From positions 1 to 12,565 of the forward strand of contig JACQIH010000022.1 of the NCBI GenBank assembly GCA_016198625.1: a stretch of 12,565 nt of DNA, written 5' to 3'. This stretch comes from Candidatus Aenigmatarchaeota archaeon. GTDB taxonomy: Archaea; Aenigmatarchaeota; Aenigmatarchaeia; GW2011-AR5. Under the pieces are notes generated by a model, which had not been told where the DNA came from, searched no databases, and saw nothing but the letters and a program-made list of their open reading frames with translations. Position numbers and translations under genes: made by a program. Position 1 is the first letter of the stretch, and each line of letters opens with the position of its first letter. Of the stretch, positions 1 through 6,285 are shown one piece after another.

Positions 1-121
1 ATACCAGGATACAAGGAAGAACGGAGTTCTTCCTGTACAGATGAAATATTTTGATTTCATCTCGTACCACAGATAATATTTTGGTTTCCTCCACCATCTG
101 AAGATAGGTGGTATCCTGAGT
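1..121 (+). promoter_or_regulatory. Structured leader region upstream of the reductase gene
   Basis: No gene is visible here, but three hairpins follow one another. AGGAAGAAC (14-22) pairs with GTTCTTCCT (26-34) across a GGA loop. AGATGAAAT (39-47) pairs perfectly with ATTTCATCT (54-62). CCACC (91-95) pairs with GGTGG (107-111), and the latter is the only Shine-Dalgarno-like sequence before the ATG at 122. An alternative partner for the third stem is TACCAC (65-70) with GTGGTA (108-113), so the ribosome-binding region can be held in two different pairings. The A/T-rich string AATATTTTG occurs twice (45-53 and 75-83); either copy might be a TATA element. Whether this is an RNA leader, a promoter region, or the end of an upstream transcript cannot be decided from the window. 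Confidence 0.4.
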
Positions 122-820
122 ATGAACAAATTCTCTTTGCAGGTCCTCGAGAACACCAAGGAAGCCTCCGATTCGATAAGGGTGAAGTTCGTCAAGCCCG
201 ACATTCACTACAAGCCAGGGCAGTACATGATATACGAGCTGCCCGTGCAGGACCCCAAGGGCCCGGCGCGCGATTTCTCGCTCGCTTCGTCCCCGACAGA
301 AGATTTCCTGATGCTGACGACAAAATTAACCGGCAGCCCTTTCAAACAAAAGCTGGCGCAGCTGCGCGTCGGGGATGTAATTGATGCAAGCGGCCCTTTC
401 GGCGGCTTCACCATTGCTGATGGGCCGAGGCATCTGTTCGTCGCGGGCGGCATCGGCATCACGCCGTTCCGCTCGATGATAAAGTTCGCGACCGACAGAA
501 AATTGCAGCAGGAAATCACGCTGCTCTACTCGAACAAGGTGCCGGAAGAGATAGCGTTCCGGGACGAGCTGGAAAAATGGCGGCAGCAGAATGAAAACCT
601 GAAAGTAGTTCACACCATAACGCGCCCGGAAGAAAGCGCGGAGAAGTGGAACGGAAGAACCGGGCGCGTCGATGCCGGCCTGATAAAGGAAAATCTAGAC
701 GCTGAAACGGTCGTCTACGTCTGCGGCCCGCCTGCCATGGTCGATGCGATTCTTGCGCTGCTGAAGGACATGGACGTGCCAGAGCAGCGGACGCGTGCCG
801 AGAAGTTCGAAGGGTATTAG
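122..820 (+). CDS. FAD/NAD(P)H oxidoreductase, ferredoxin-NADP reductase family
   Basis: This 232-residue protein is a complete FNR-type flavoprotein reductase, transferring electrons between NAD(P)H and a bound flavin to an unknown cytoplasmic partner. The N-terminal half is the flavin-binding beta-barrel, with RDFSLASSP at 50-58 (the R-x-Y/F-S flavin motif) and GPFGGF at 91-96. The C-terminal half is the NAD(P)-binding fold: AGGIGITPFRSM at 108-119 is the glycine-rich pyridine-nucleotide loop, YVCGPPAM at 199-206 is the classic CGPPxM motif, and the chain ends in EKFEGY, matching the family's aromatic C-terminus. There is no CxxxxCxxC 2Fe-2S domain, so it is a stand-alone reductase rather than a phenol-hydroxylase or dihydroorotate-dehydrogenase-type fusion. 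The start is the first ATG, preceded by an AGGTGG-like sequence at 106-111. No partner oxygenase or ferredoxin gene is visible nearby, so the acceptor is unknown. Confidence 0.9.
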   Translation: MNKFSLQVLENTKEASDSIRVKFVKPDIHYKPGQYMIYELPVQDPKGPARDFSLASSPTEDFLMLTTKLTGSPFKQKLAQLRVGDVIDASGPFGGFTIADGPRHLFVAGGIGITPFRSMIKFATDRKLQQEITLLYSNKVPEEIAFRDELEKWRQQNENLKVVHTITRPEESAEKWNGRTGRVDAGLIKENLDAETVVYVCGPPAMVDAILALLKDMDVPEQRTRAEKFEGY

Positions 821-847
821 ATTCTACTTTCCAGTGGTGAAAAAACC

Positions 848-855
848 TTTAAATA
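848..855 (+). promoter_or_regulatory. TATA box, leaderless promoter
   Basis: TTTAAATA, preceded by CC, is centred about 26 nt before the ATG at 878. That is the archaeal TATA-to-start distance, so transcription would begin at or next to the start codon. No Shine-Dalgarno sequence is present, which fits a leaderless mRNA. Confidence 0.6.
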
Positions 856-877
856 TGTTTATGTTTTCTTATTTAGC

Positions 878-1528
878 ATGTCTGCAGAAATTCGTGCTCA
901 AGAAATAAGAGGACAGTCTCCTGTCCGAAGAGCTGCTGGAAATTTCTATCGCTGGAGTTCTGATATTGTCGGGTACGTTATTCCAGGCAGCCCCGCACCA
1001 TTACCTGAGGCGTACAGAGGAAAAATAGATTTATTGCAGCAAACATCTCGTCTGGCTGAGAATTTACAAAAATTGGTTTATCGAGCCGGTATAGAAAGTT
1101 CCCAAAAATGCGGAAGGTTGGAGCATGAAATAGCATATGGTCTCATGATGCCAACGGCAGACATATGGGGCGAACTGGGACACACTGTTCGATGGCTAGA
1201 AGGACCAACGAAAAAAATGTCAAGAACAATGGTGAAAAAAACTGATAATCTTCGAAGGGCTTTAGCTGAGGGTATTCCAGAAAATGAACTGACAGAGCTT
1301 CACACAAAGCTCTTGGATGCATTAGCACTAGAAGGTCAGCTAAGAGGAGGCGTACTTTATTTTGCAGAAGTCTTACAGAATAGGCGCGGACAATCAGTTA
1401 CTGATGAAGATTTGGCTGCAATGGAACCTATATCCCGCATTGAAGAAGCTATAAAGAGTTATAGGAAATTCCAGAAGGCTTTTGAAGCAAATATACCATA
1501 CAAATCCCGACTTCAATTAAACGTCTAG
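878..1528 (+). CDS. Hypothetical helical protein, AT-rich orphan
   Basis: I do not recognise this 216-residue protein. It appears mostly alpha-helical and soluble. There is no signal peptide, membrane segment, cysteine motif or obvious catalytic signature. Long stretches rich in charged residues, Leu and Ala (about residues 45-75, 110-150 and 175-205) suggest a helical bundle or coiled coil. The start is supported by a TATA box 26 nt upstream and the absence of alternatives. Its base and codon use differ visibly from the flanking genes: A/T-ending codons and AAA/GAA predominate, while the reductase upstream favours G/C-ending codons. That suggests recent acquisition or a different selection regime. 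It lies in the same direction as its neighbours but has its own promoter, so it is probably a single-gene unit. Confidence 0.65.
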   Translation: MSAEIRAQEIRGQSPVRRAAGNFYRWSSDIVGYVIPGSPAPLPEAYRGKIDLLQQTSRLAENLQKLVYRAGIESSQKCGRLEHEIAYGLMMPTADIWGELGHTVRWLEGPTKKMSRTMVKKTDNLRRALAEGIPENELTELHTKLLDALALEGQLRGGVLYFAEVLQNRRGQSVTDEDLAAMEPISRIEEAIKSYRKFQKAFEANIPYKSRLQLNV

Positions 1529-1572
1529 TTTAGTTCTCTCCTTTACCTGTGATTCCCCGCGTGGGATGAAAA

Positions 1573-1581
1573 TTTTTTAAG
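1573..1581 (+). promoter_or_regulatory. TATA box, leaderless promoter
   Basis: TTTTTTAAG is centred about 27 nt before the ATG at 1605, and no ribosome-binding site lies between. This supports both the reality of the small downstream gene and its ATG start. Confidence 0.5.
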
Positions 1582-1604
1582 CTTGCATTCTGTTCTAACG
1601 GAAT

Positions 1605-1919
1605 ATGGTTGTACTTTCACCCGACGGCGGAATTCATGTGGCATATGAAGTTGACCCGTCCAATCCCAATCGCGCAAAAATAACTGCTATTGGATCAGAA
1701 GGCGACTGCAAGGCATATATTGAAAGTGCTGCCCGTATGGCCGCAGGCGTATCGAGAATTTTCAATATACCCAGATTCCCGACGCATCCGACGAAATCAG
1801 TTGATTTGTACGTGGGAATACCGCCGGACGGTGAGCGCTTGAAAATAGGGGATATTTTGGATGCTTCCAGATTAGTACCGACATTAAGAAAAAAAGTCAC
1901 GTATTCTATCAGATTATAA
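1605..1919 (+). CDS. Small hypothetical protein
   Basis: This is a 104-residue protein of unknown function. The order looks alpha/beta: an N-terminal strand region (about residues 8-30), a small-residue-rich helix with ESAARMAAG around residues 40-48, then a second strand region containing SVDLYVGIPPDGERLKIGD. No cysteines form a metal site and no membrane segment is visible. A TATA box 27 nt upstream of the ATG and lack of a Shine-Dalgarno sequence suggest leaderless, independent expression. The antisense frame is also open for 88 codons, but only this strand has a promoter at the right distance. No family was recognised. Confidence 0.55.
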   Translation: MVVLSPDGGIHVAYEVDPSNPNRAKITAIGSEGDCKAYIESAARMAAGVSRIFNIPRFPTHPTKSVDLYVGIPPDGERLKIGDILDASRLVPTLRKKVTYSIRL

Positions 1920-1969
1920 GGAATGCCGTAATCTTAATATCATCCGCCGCCATATATTGCTTGGTTCTC

Positions 1970-2206
1970 ATGACCGGCTTTCTCGAAAAAATCAAAAAAC
2001 TATTCTCGCGCAGAAAAGAGGAGCCGCCGCGGCAACAGCAGCCGCCGGAAGCGCAGCAGCCGATTGAAATAAAGCAGTCATCAGCGCAGCCGGAGCAGAA
2101 ACCGCAAAGGAAGGACCCCGAGCGCCCGGAAAAAATCTGCCAGCGCTGCGGCGCGCCGAACGACGTTTTCGTAAAGAAGTGCTGGCTCTGCAAGCAGGAT
2201 GTATAG
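1970..2206 (+). CDS. Small protein with amphipathic N-terminus and C-terminal zinc ribbon
   Basis: This 78-residue protein has three clear parts. Residues 1-16 (MTGFLEKIKKLFSRRK) form a basic amphipathic helix that could bind membrane or nucleic acid. Residues 17-55 are a low-complexity Pro/Gln/Glu-rich linker. The last 23 residues form a compact zinc ribbon, CQRC then CWLC with 10 residues between (CX2CX10CX2C). A TTG codon at 1961 could add three residues, but the ATG at 1970 is more likely; CTTAATATC at 1933-1941 is a plausible TATA box. The gene ends exactly where the convergent propeller gene ends: the two stop codons together make the palindrome TAGCTA (2204-2209), with no spacer. Zinc ribbons of this layout often mediate protein or RNA contacts, but no specific role can be assigned. 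Confidence 0.65.
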   Translation: MTGFLEKIKKLFSRRKEEPPRQQQPPEAQQPIEIKQSSAQPEQKPQRKDPERPEKICQRCGAPNDVFVKKCWLCKQDV

Positions 2207-4213
2207 CTACCTCCCCGCCGGCAGATTTACGCTTTTTATTTCTTCCAGGGTGTCAAGGCTGTTCGCCTTCACCATGGCATTGGATATTGTGTAGAGCGCA
2301 TTGCCGATGTAGAGCGACCTTCTTACCGGATAGCGCGGATAATAAAATTCTTTCTGCGGCTCCCCAGCATCGTGGGCAATCCTGCCTCTGAGCGACAGGT
2401 TCTGCGCTGTTACGCCGAAAACGTAAGCGCCCTGCCATGAATATTGGTAAGATGGCTCTGCAAGAAGGACGGGGATGACGAGCAGGTTCTTTTCCTTGCT
2501 GAAGAGGAAAGCCTTGTGGTCGTGCAGCGCCTCGGAATCCGTGCCCCTTTCGCCTATTTCGTATTTGGCAACTTCCTTCGGGTTTGAGACGTCAGTTACG
2601 TCGAACAATGATATTTTCAGTCCCTTGAATAATGCGCGGCCTTCTGAATCTTCTGTTGAGCGTCCGACTCCTATTATATGGTTCTCGTCGTAAGGATGGA
2701 TGTAGTCAGAGACGCCCGGTATCTTCAGCTCCCCCAGCACTCGGGGCTTTGCAGGGTCCTTCAGGTCGATGACAAACAGCGGGTCCATGCGCACGAATGT
2801 CACAAGGTAAGCGCGGTCGCCGGTGAAGCGCGCGGAAAATATCCTTTCTCCCGGCGCAAGGTCTTCCAGCTTTCCGGCGATATTCATGCCGCCGTCAAGA
2901 ACGTAAACATGGTTCAGCGGACCGGACTGGTCTGTCGTAGTGGCTATCCTGAAATAGCCGTTGTGCTCGTCCATCGAAAACTGGTTCAGCGGCTTTCCGG
3001 GGACTTCTCCTTTTGCCTTGTACTCGATGTTGCCGCTGCTTATTGATATTTTATGAATCACGCTCTTGTCGGTTTCCTTTGCAATACTGCGCTGCATTTC
3101 CGCGTATTTTTCCTCTGCGTTCTTCGTTATCCGCGCGGCTTCTTCCGGATTGAGCGATTCGAGCCATTTCCGGACCGCTTCTGAAACCTCTTTCCGCTTT
3201 TCGTGGGAAGGCTTTCCGGAATTCATTATTGCTTTTATCCTGTCCGCCAGTTCCGCCGAGACCGAAGGGATTACAGCCTCGTTAACTGTGCGTTCAAAGG
3301 CATCCGAAAATTCCACGCGCTTGGGATAGGCAAGGTAGATGCTGTCCTTTGAGACGTAGAGCGCGTCGGAAGAGCCGAGAAGAAAAACCTTGTTCCCGGT
3401 AAAGCTTGAATCGCTGACCCTCGCCGACACGATGTTCGTAAACTGGTACGCGGAATCCGGCACGCCTGAATAATAGATTTCGGGGAATCCTTTCTGCTCA
3501 GGCGAGAACGACGGCAGGACCTCTCCTTCGCTGAAATATGCAGGCATGGTTATGACGGCATAAACATAATCCCCTATCATGCGGGAATTGGAGTACGTGC
3601 CGTTGAAATGCATGTCCGCTTTAAGCACCGGATTTGACCTGTCCGTGATATCGTAAATCTTGATGAATGACGACGGGAACGGGGGGATTATCCCAGGGGA
3701 CGGCATTTCTGCAGGTTTTTTCAGCGGCCTTGCGCCATAATCATGAACATTGCCGAAAACGACGAGCCTGTCGCCGTTTATGTAAAGGTTCTGGGGATTG
3801 CCGCTGCCGGTAAGGTTGATTACGGAAACTATGTCCGCGTTCTCGGCAGGATACGCGTCGATGATTGCGACGCTGCTGCCGGATACTGCGTAAATATACC
3901 TGCCGTCGTTTTTCACGATGTCCGCTTCGTCCACGCCCGCCACCTGCACGTTCGTGGTCGAGTAATCCGGCGATCCTGCGTCCTCGGTTTTCTGGGAAGA
4001 CGCAGGCGCCTGATCCGCAGCAGCGAGCGTTGCCCCGCTGCGATATCCTCCATAACCTCCCGTTCCTGACTTAACGAAATTGATGAGTTCCTCTGGTGAT
4101 GAAAATTTTTTCAGCCCTGTCCATGATTCTGCAGGCTTGTAAGCAGCGGCAAGGAAAGCAACTGTTATTATGATTACAAAAAATATTCTGAAAACGTTAT
4201 CCCGCTCGGACAT
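2207..4213 (-). CDS. Exported beta-propeller protein (COG4880 / PF09826 type)
   Basis: This 668-residue protein is anchored or exported by a hydrophobic N-terminal segment (residues 10-25), followed by a Gly/Ser/Ala-rich spacer. At about residues 85-105 it carries TTNVQVAGVDEADIVKNDGR, the hallmark of the archaeal/bacterial family described as secreted proteins with a C-terminal beta-propeller distantly related to WD-40 repeats. Repeated strand units then follow, such as RYIYAV, DRLVVFGN, DYVYAVITM and DRAYLVTFV. A charged helical insertion lies around residues 310-390. The molecular function of the family is not established; a binding or sensing scaffold at the cell surface is the usual suggestion. 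The ATG lies 23 nt beyond the end of the regulator gene on the same strand. A TTAAAA box at 4235-4240 is about 25 nt upstream, so the gene can be transcribed leaderless on its own or together with the regulator. Confidence 0.88.
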   Translation of the reverse strand: MSERDNVFRIFFVIIITVAFLAAAYKPAESWTGLKKFSSPEELINFVKSGTGGYGGYRSGATLAAADQAPASSQKTEDAGSPDYSTTNVQVAGVDEADIVKNDGRYIYAVSGSSVAIIDAYPAENADIVSVINLTGSGNPQNLYINGDRLVVFGNVHDYGARPLKKPAEMPSPGIIPPFPSSFIKIYDITDRSNPVLKADMHFNGTYSNSRMIGDYVYAVITMPAYFSEGEVLPSFSPEQKGFPEIYYSGVPDSAYQFTNIVSARVSDSSFTGNKVFLLGSSDALYVSKDSIYLAYPKRVEFSDAFERTVNEAVIPSVSAELADRIKAIMNSGKPSHEKRKEVSEAVRKWLESLNPEEAARITKNAEEKYAEMQRSIAKETDKSVIHKISISSGNIEYKAKGEVPGKPLNQFSMDEHNGYFRIATTTDQSGPLNHVYVLDGGMNIAGKLEDLAPGERIFSARFTGDRAYLVTFVRMDPLFVIDLKDPAKPRVLGELKIPGVSDYIHPYDENHIIGVGRSTEDSEGRALFKGLKISLFDVTDVSNPKEVAKYEIGERGTDSEALHDHKAFLFSKEKNLLVIPVLLAEPSYQYSWQGAYVFGVTAQNLSLRGRIAHDAGEPQKEFYYPRYPVRRSLYIGNALYTISNAMVKANSLDTLEEIKSVNLPAGR

Positions 4214-4234
4214 ACAGAAGTTATATGCCCGGGG

Positions 4235-4240
4235 TTTTAA
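4235..4240 (-). promoter_or_regulatory. TATA box of the propeller gene, overlapping the regulator's stop codon
   Basis: Read on the minus strand the sequence is TTAAAA, centred about 25 nt from the propeller ATG at 4213. The regulator's TAA stop (4237-4239) is inside it. A separate promoter here would uncouple propeller expression from the upstream gene. Confidence 0.4.
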
Positions 4241-4809
4241 GAAATCTGGACATTTCTTAGGGTCTTTGCCCTAAGATTTCTGATTGCCGCATATACTATG
4301 CCGGTTATGCCGATAAAAGCTAGAACCAGCCCTAAGATGAGATCAGGATTCATGGGTTCAGGCGCAGGCGGCTCGGCAGGCGGAGATTGACCTGCGGGCT
4401 CGGCTGATTGATCCGCGGACTCGGCTTTTTGCGCAGCGCTGGCCGCTTCCTGCGCACCGGTAACCGTTCCCCTTGCCATGAAAACGCCCTGCTGTGAGGC
4501 ATAAAGATACGTTCCCGCGGCAGCTATGAGGAAGAACATGGAAAGCATGACTGCCCAGGAATAATTCGATCTGAAAAGGTTCTCTCCTTTGCGCGTAAGG
4601 TTGTAGTAAACCCACTTGCTGCCGTCTTTCCTCGAGATGAGCCCGGATTTCTCCAAAATTCCCATATGCTCGCTTATTGTCGTCACGTGCTTGCCAAGGA
4701 TTCTTGAGAGTTCCGAGGCCGTATAGGGGCGATTCCTCAGAAGTCTTACAATCTCTTTTCTGGTAGAAGTTGCGATTGCTTTCATCGTGGGGACGTCAAT
4801 GGTCTCCAT
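4237..4809 (-). CDS. Membrane-anchored ArsR-like winged-helix regulator
   Basis: The 190-residue protein begins with an ArsR-type winged helix (about residues 5-75): TASELSRILGKHVTTISEHM is the helix-turn-helix and SRKDGSKWVYYNL the wing. There is no CxC metal site, so the ArsR label refers to fold and not to metal sensing. It then crosses the membrane at about 84-104, has an outside loop of about 50 residues rich in Ala, Pro, Glu, Gln and Ser (105-154), and crosses back at about 155-177, ending in a short basic tail. With the DNA-binding domain in the cytoplasm, the loop faces outside. The gene lies immediately before the exported propeller gene, so the two probably work together. It starts at the ATG at 4809, 25 nt from the end of the S8e gene. 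No ribosome-binding site is obvious. Confidence 0.85.
   Translation of the reverse strand: METIDVPTMKAIATSTRKEIVRLLRNRPYTASELSRILGKHVTTISEHMGILEKSGLISRKDGSKWVYYNLTRKGENLFRSNYSWAVMLSMFFLIAAAGTYLYASQQGVFMARGTVTGAQEAASAAQKAESADQSAEPAGQSPPAEPPAPEPMNPDLILGLVLAFIGITGIVYAAIRNLRAKTLRNVQIS
4255..4276. repeat. Perfect 8-bp inverted repeat beside the propeller promoter
   Basis: TCTTAGGG (4255-4262) and CCCTAAGA (4269-4276) are separated by TCTTTG. The repeat lies in the last codons of the regulator gene, directly upstream of the propeller TATA box. The half-site GCCCTAAGAT (4268-4277) recurs exactly at 4329-4338, 61 bp away. It could be an operator for the winged-helix regulator encoded here, or an RNA hairpin between the two genes. 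Confidence 0.4.
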
Positions 4810-4834
4810 AAAAGAATATTCGGGAGAGGTTTTT

Positions 4835-5236
4835 TCAAGCTTTGGGTTTGTTAGGGTGACTTTCCTCCACCAGCACAGCGTTGACGACGCCGTGCTGGCC
4901 CGGCCGCGACGTCACGCGGGCTTTTCCGAGCTCCGTCTGTATTATTGACCCTTTTGTGATTATGTTTCTTCGCACGAACTGCGAGTCCGCCGCGTTCTCC
5001 GCCACGGTCAGTATTTTCGCCTTCTGCGCCTTTCCTTTCACGATGACGTTCGCGACATCCGAGCCCAGCATCATGAGCTTTTCGCCGCCGCCCTTTGTGC
5101 GAATCTTCCTCGCCTTCACTGCCGCGACATGCGCGGGCACGAAATCGCGGCCGCGCTGGTATTTCTTCTTCTTGGAGTGCCTCTTCAGAAGCCCGCCCGT
5201 CGTTTTTCTGCCGCTTCTTCTCTGCCATTGAGTCAT
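4835..5236 (-). CDS. rps8e: Ribosomal protein S8e
   Basis: This is the small-subunit ribosomal protein S8e, found in Archaea and eukaryotes but not bacteria. The family signature is complete: WQRRSGRKTTGG at the N-terminus, a basic Lys/Arg-rich segment, ANVIVKGKAQKAKI in the middle, and VRRNIITKGSIIQTELGKAR followed by VTSRPGQHGVVNAVLVEE at the C-terminus. I start it at the ATG at 5236, giving 133 residues (MTQWQRRSG). A second in-frame ATG at 5248 would add four residues, but it is only about 10 nt from the likely TATA element (TGTAAAAAA on the minus strand, about 5255-5263), which suits the inner start better. It is divergent from the LSm gene, with an inverted repeat between them, and heads leftward ahead of the regulator gene. 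Confidence 0.95.
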   Translation of the reverse strand: MTQWQRRSGRKTTGGLLKRHSKKKKYQRGRDFVPAHVAAVKARKIRTKGGGEKLMMLGSDVANVIVKGKAQKAKILTVAENAADSQFVRRNIITKGSIIQTELGKARVTSRPGQHGVVNAVLVEESHPNKPKA

Positions 5237-5267
5237 GTGAAAAACCATTCAATGTTTTTTACACCCT

Positions 5268-5296
5268 AGAATTCCATTCAACAACGATGGAATTCT
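5268..5296. repeat. Perfect 10-bp inverted repeat between divergent S8e and LSm genes
   Basis: AGAATTCCAT (5268-5277) and ATGGAATTCT (5287-5296) flank a 9-nt spacer. Part of the left arm continues into CCATTCAA (5274-5281), which is repeated exactly at 5245-5252, so the S8e TATA element lies between two copies. The position just upstream of the S8e promoter is that expected of a transcription-factor operator. A hairpin in an S8e antisense transcript is an alternative. Confidence 0.5.
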
Positions 5297-5347
5297 CGGA
5301 TTCGGAACACCTGTTATAGCTCGCGCTTCTTCCTTTTCATTTACAAA

Positions 5348-5358
5348 CTTATTTAAGC
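5348..5358 (+). promoter_or_regulatory. TATA box and Shine-Dalgarno of the LSm gene
   Basis: CTTATTTAAGC at 5348-5358 is a good archaeal TATA region. Counting about 26 nt downstream gives a start near 5379 and a leader of about 26 nt. That leader contains GGAGG at 5388-5392, 12 nt before the ATG at 5405. This is one of the few genes here with a real leader and ribosome-binding site. Confidence 0.5.
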
Positions 5359-5404
5359 ATACCCGTATCAATAAACGTATCTTTTATGGAGGATTTGGTT
5401 TTTT

Positions 5405-5629
5405 ATGGAAAGACCGATAGACGTTCTTAACAACGCAAAAGGCAAAAGGGTTCTGATAAAGCTGAAGAAGGGCGCCGAGATTTCCGGCATTCTTCATGCG
5501 ATGGACCTGCATCTCAACATGTGGCTTGAGGATGCGGAGCAGGTCAGCGACGAGAAGAAGGTAAGGCTGGGGACCCTCCTTGTGCGCGGGGACAACATAA
5601 TTTACGTTTCCCCCGAAAAGAGCGAGTAA
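5405..5629 (+). CDS. lsm: Archaeal Sm-like RNA-binding protein (LSm / SmAP)
   Basis: At 74 residues this is essentially one Sm fold, the usual length for archaeal Sm proteins, which assemble into heptameric rings that bind U-rich RNA. The Sm1 motif runs over residues 15-45 (VLIKLKKGAEISGILHAMD followed by HLNMWLEDAE), and Sm2 is LVRGDNIIYVSP at about 59-70; the RGDN residues shape the uridine-binding pocket. The start is an ATG with GGAGG 12 nt upstream. L37e lies downstream on the same strand, an arrangement common in Archaea, although here a 141-nt gap with its own TATA box separates them. A 31-codon open frame inside that gap is discussed in the findings. Confidence 0.95.
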   Translation: MERPIDVLNNAKGKRVLIKLKKGAEISGILHAMDLHLNMWLEDAEQVSDEKKVRLGTLLVRGDNIIYVSPEKSE

Positions 5630-5704
5630 AAACAAGACAAGCGAAAAGTTATTCTGGTTTCGTTATGATGCGAGCAAGAATACTAGCTTCCGCCCTGATA
5701 AACC

Positions 5705-5765
5705 TTTATAAAAAATCGGTCAAAGAGATTTTCGGGAAAAGTTCTATCAAAATAAAATAAGGTGA
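5705..5765 (+). promoter_or_regulatory. Promoter and ribosome-binding site of L37e
   Basis: TTTATAAAA at 5705-5713 is a strong TATA match and would place transcription start near 5734. GGTGA at 5761-5765, complementary to the 16S rRNA 3' end, lies 5 nt before the ATG at 5771 and decides that start over the upstream GTG at 5762. Confidence 0.6.
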
Positions 5766-5770
5766 CTCTA

Positions 5771-6016
5771 ATGAAAGGCACGCGCAGTTTCGGGAAGCAC
5801 AACAAGATAACGCACATACGCTGCCGGAGGTGCGGCCGCCACAGCTACCACGAAAGGAAGGGCAGCTGCAGCGCGTGCGGCTATCCCCGCGCGAAGATCC
5901 GCAAGGAAGCCTGGAGATGGAAGCCCGTCAATCGCGCGCGCCGCAAGTTCAGGAAGCCGCTCCACCAGAAGCCCAAGACGAAATATAAGGGCTGGAAGAT
6001 AGCAAAGATAAACTGA
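5771..6016 (+). CDS. rpl37e: Ribosomal protein L37e
   Basis: This is the 81-residue large-subunit protein L37e of Archaea and eukaryotes. It begins [20 protein letters not shown], matching the conserved family N-terminus. It carries a zinc-binding CX2CX11CX2C site (CRRC at about residues 16-19 and CSAC at 31-34) and has an Arg/Lys-rich tail that penetrates rRNA. The tail (about 45-81) is longer than in many archaeal L37e proteins of about 60 residues; this is an observation about length only. The ATG at 5771 is preferred to the in-frame GTG at 5762 because GGTGA at 5761-5765 is a well-spaced Shine-Dalgarno. It follows the LSm gene and precedes a small zinc-ribbon gene 17 nt downstream, suggesting co-transcription. 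Confidence 0.95.
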   Translation: MKGTRSFGKHNKITHIRCRRCGRHSYHERKGSCSACGYPRAKIRKEAWRWKPVNRARRKFRKPLHQKPKTKYKGWKIAKIN

Positions 6017-6033
6017 GCAGACTGGCGCATGAA

Positions 6034-6252
6034 ATGCGCCGAGCAGTTTCGATAGGCATGAGAAAAATACGGCTGTCGAAGATTGACAGGCTTGTTCTGA
6101 AGTCGAAGAAGCGGAGAAAGAAAGCGAGAAGATTCTGCCCGCATTGCAAGAGCACCGATGTCGTGCTTGACGCAAGGATGGAGATGACCTGGTACAAATG
6201 CCGCAGATGCTCGCACAGCGCCGCGTCGTTCCCTGAAAAGGAAGGGAAATAG
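6034..6252 (+). CDS. Small basic zinc-ribbon protein
   Basis: This 72-residue protein has a very basic N-terminal half (KSKKRRKKARR at about 23-33) followed by a zinc ribbon: CPHC then CRRC, 17 residues apart (CX2CX17CX2C), ending HSAASFPEKEGK. Basic residues plus a zinc ribbon point to nucleic-acid binding, and its position in a ribosomal/LSm block suggests a translation or RNA role. No named family was recognised with confidence. The start is uncertain: ATG at 6034 lies 17 nt after the L37e stop and has no Shine-Dalgarno sequence, while the in-frame ATG at 6058 would give 64 residues and keep both the basic patch and the ribbon. It is probably transcribed with L37e. Confidence 0.75.
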   Translation: MRRAVSIGMRKIRLSKIDRLVLKSKKRRKKARRFCPHCKSTDVVLDARMEMTWYKCRRCSHSAASFPEKEGK

Positions 6253-6256
6253 AAAA

Positions 6257-6263
6257 TTTATAA
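6257..6263 (+). promoter_or_regulatory. TATA box, leaderless promoter
   Basis: TTTATAA is centred about 26 nt before the ATG at 6286, immediately after the stop of the zinc-ribbon gene. There is no ribosome-binding site, consistent with a leaderless message. Confidence 0.55.
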
Positions 6264-6285
6264 GGCGCCAAAACAAGAATAGAGC

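Noticed and set aside
1..121. CRISPR repeat or insertion-sequence end
   Set aside because: The hairpins differ in sequence and spacing, there is no regular repeat-spacer pattern, and no transposase frame is near.
4851..5252. 133-residue frame on the same strand as S8e, shifted by one
   Set aside because: It is low-complexity Arg/Gly-rich output of the S8e reading in another frame; S8e itself is unambiguous.
5384..5635. 83-residue antisense frame over the LSm gene
   Set aside because: It is the shadow of a clearly conserved Sm protein, with no promoter of its own.
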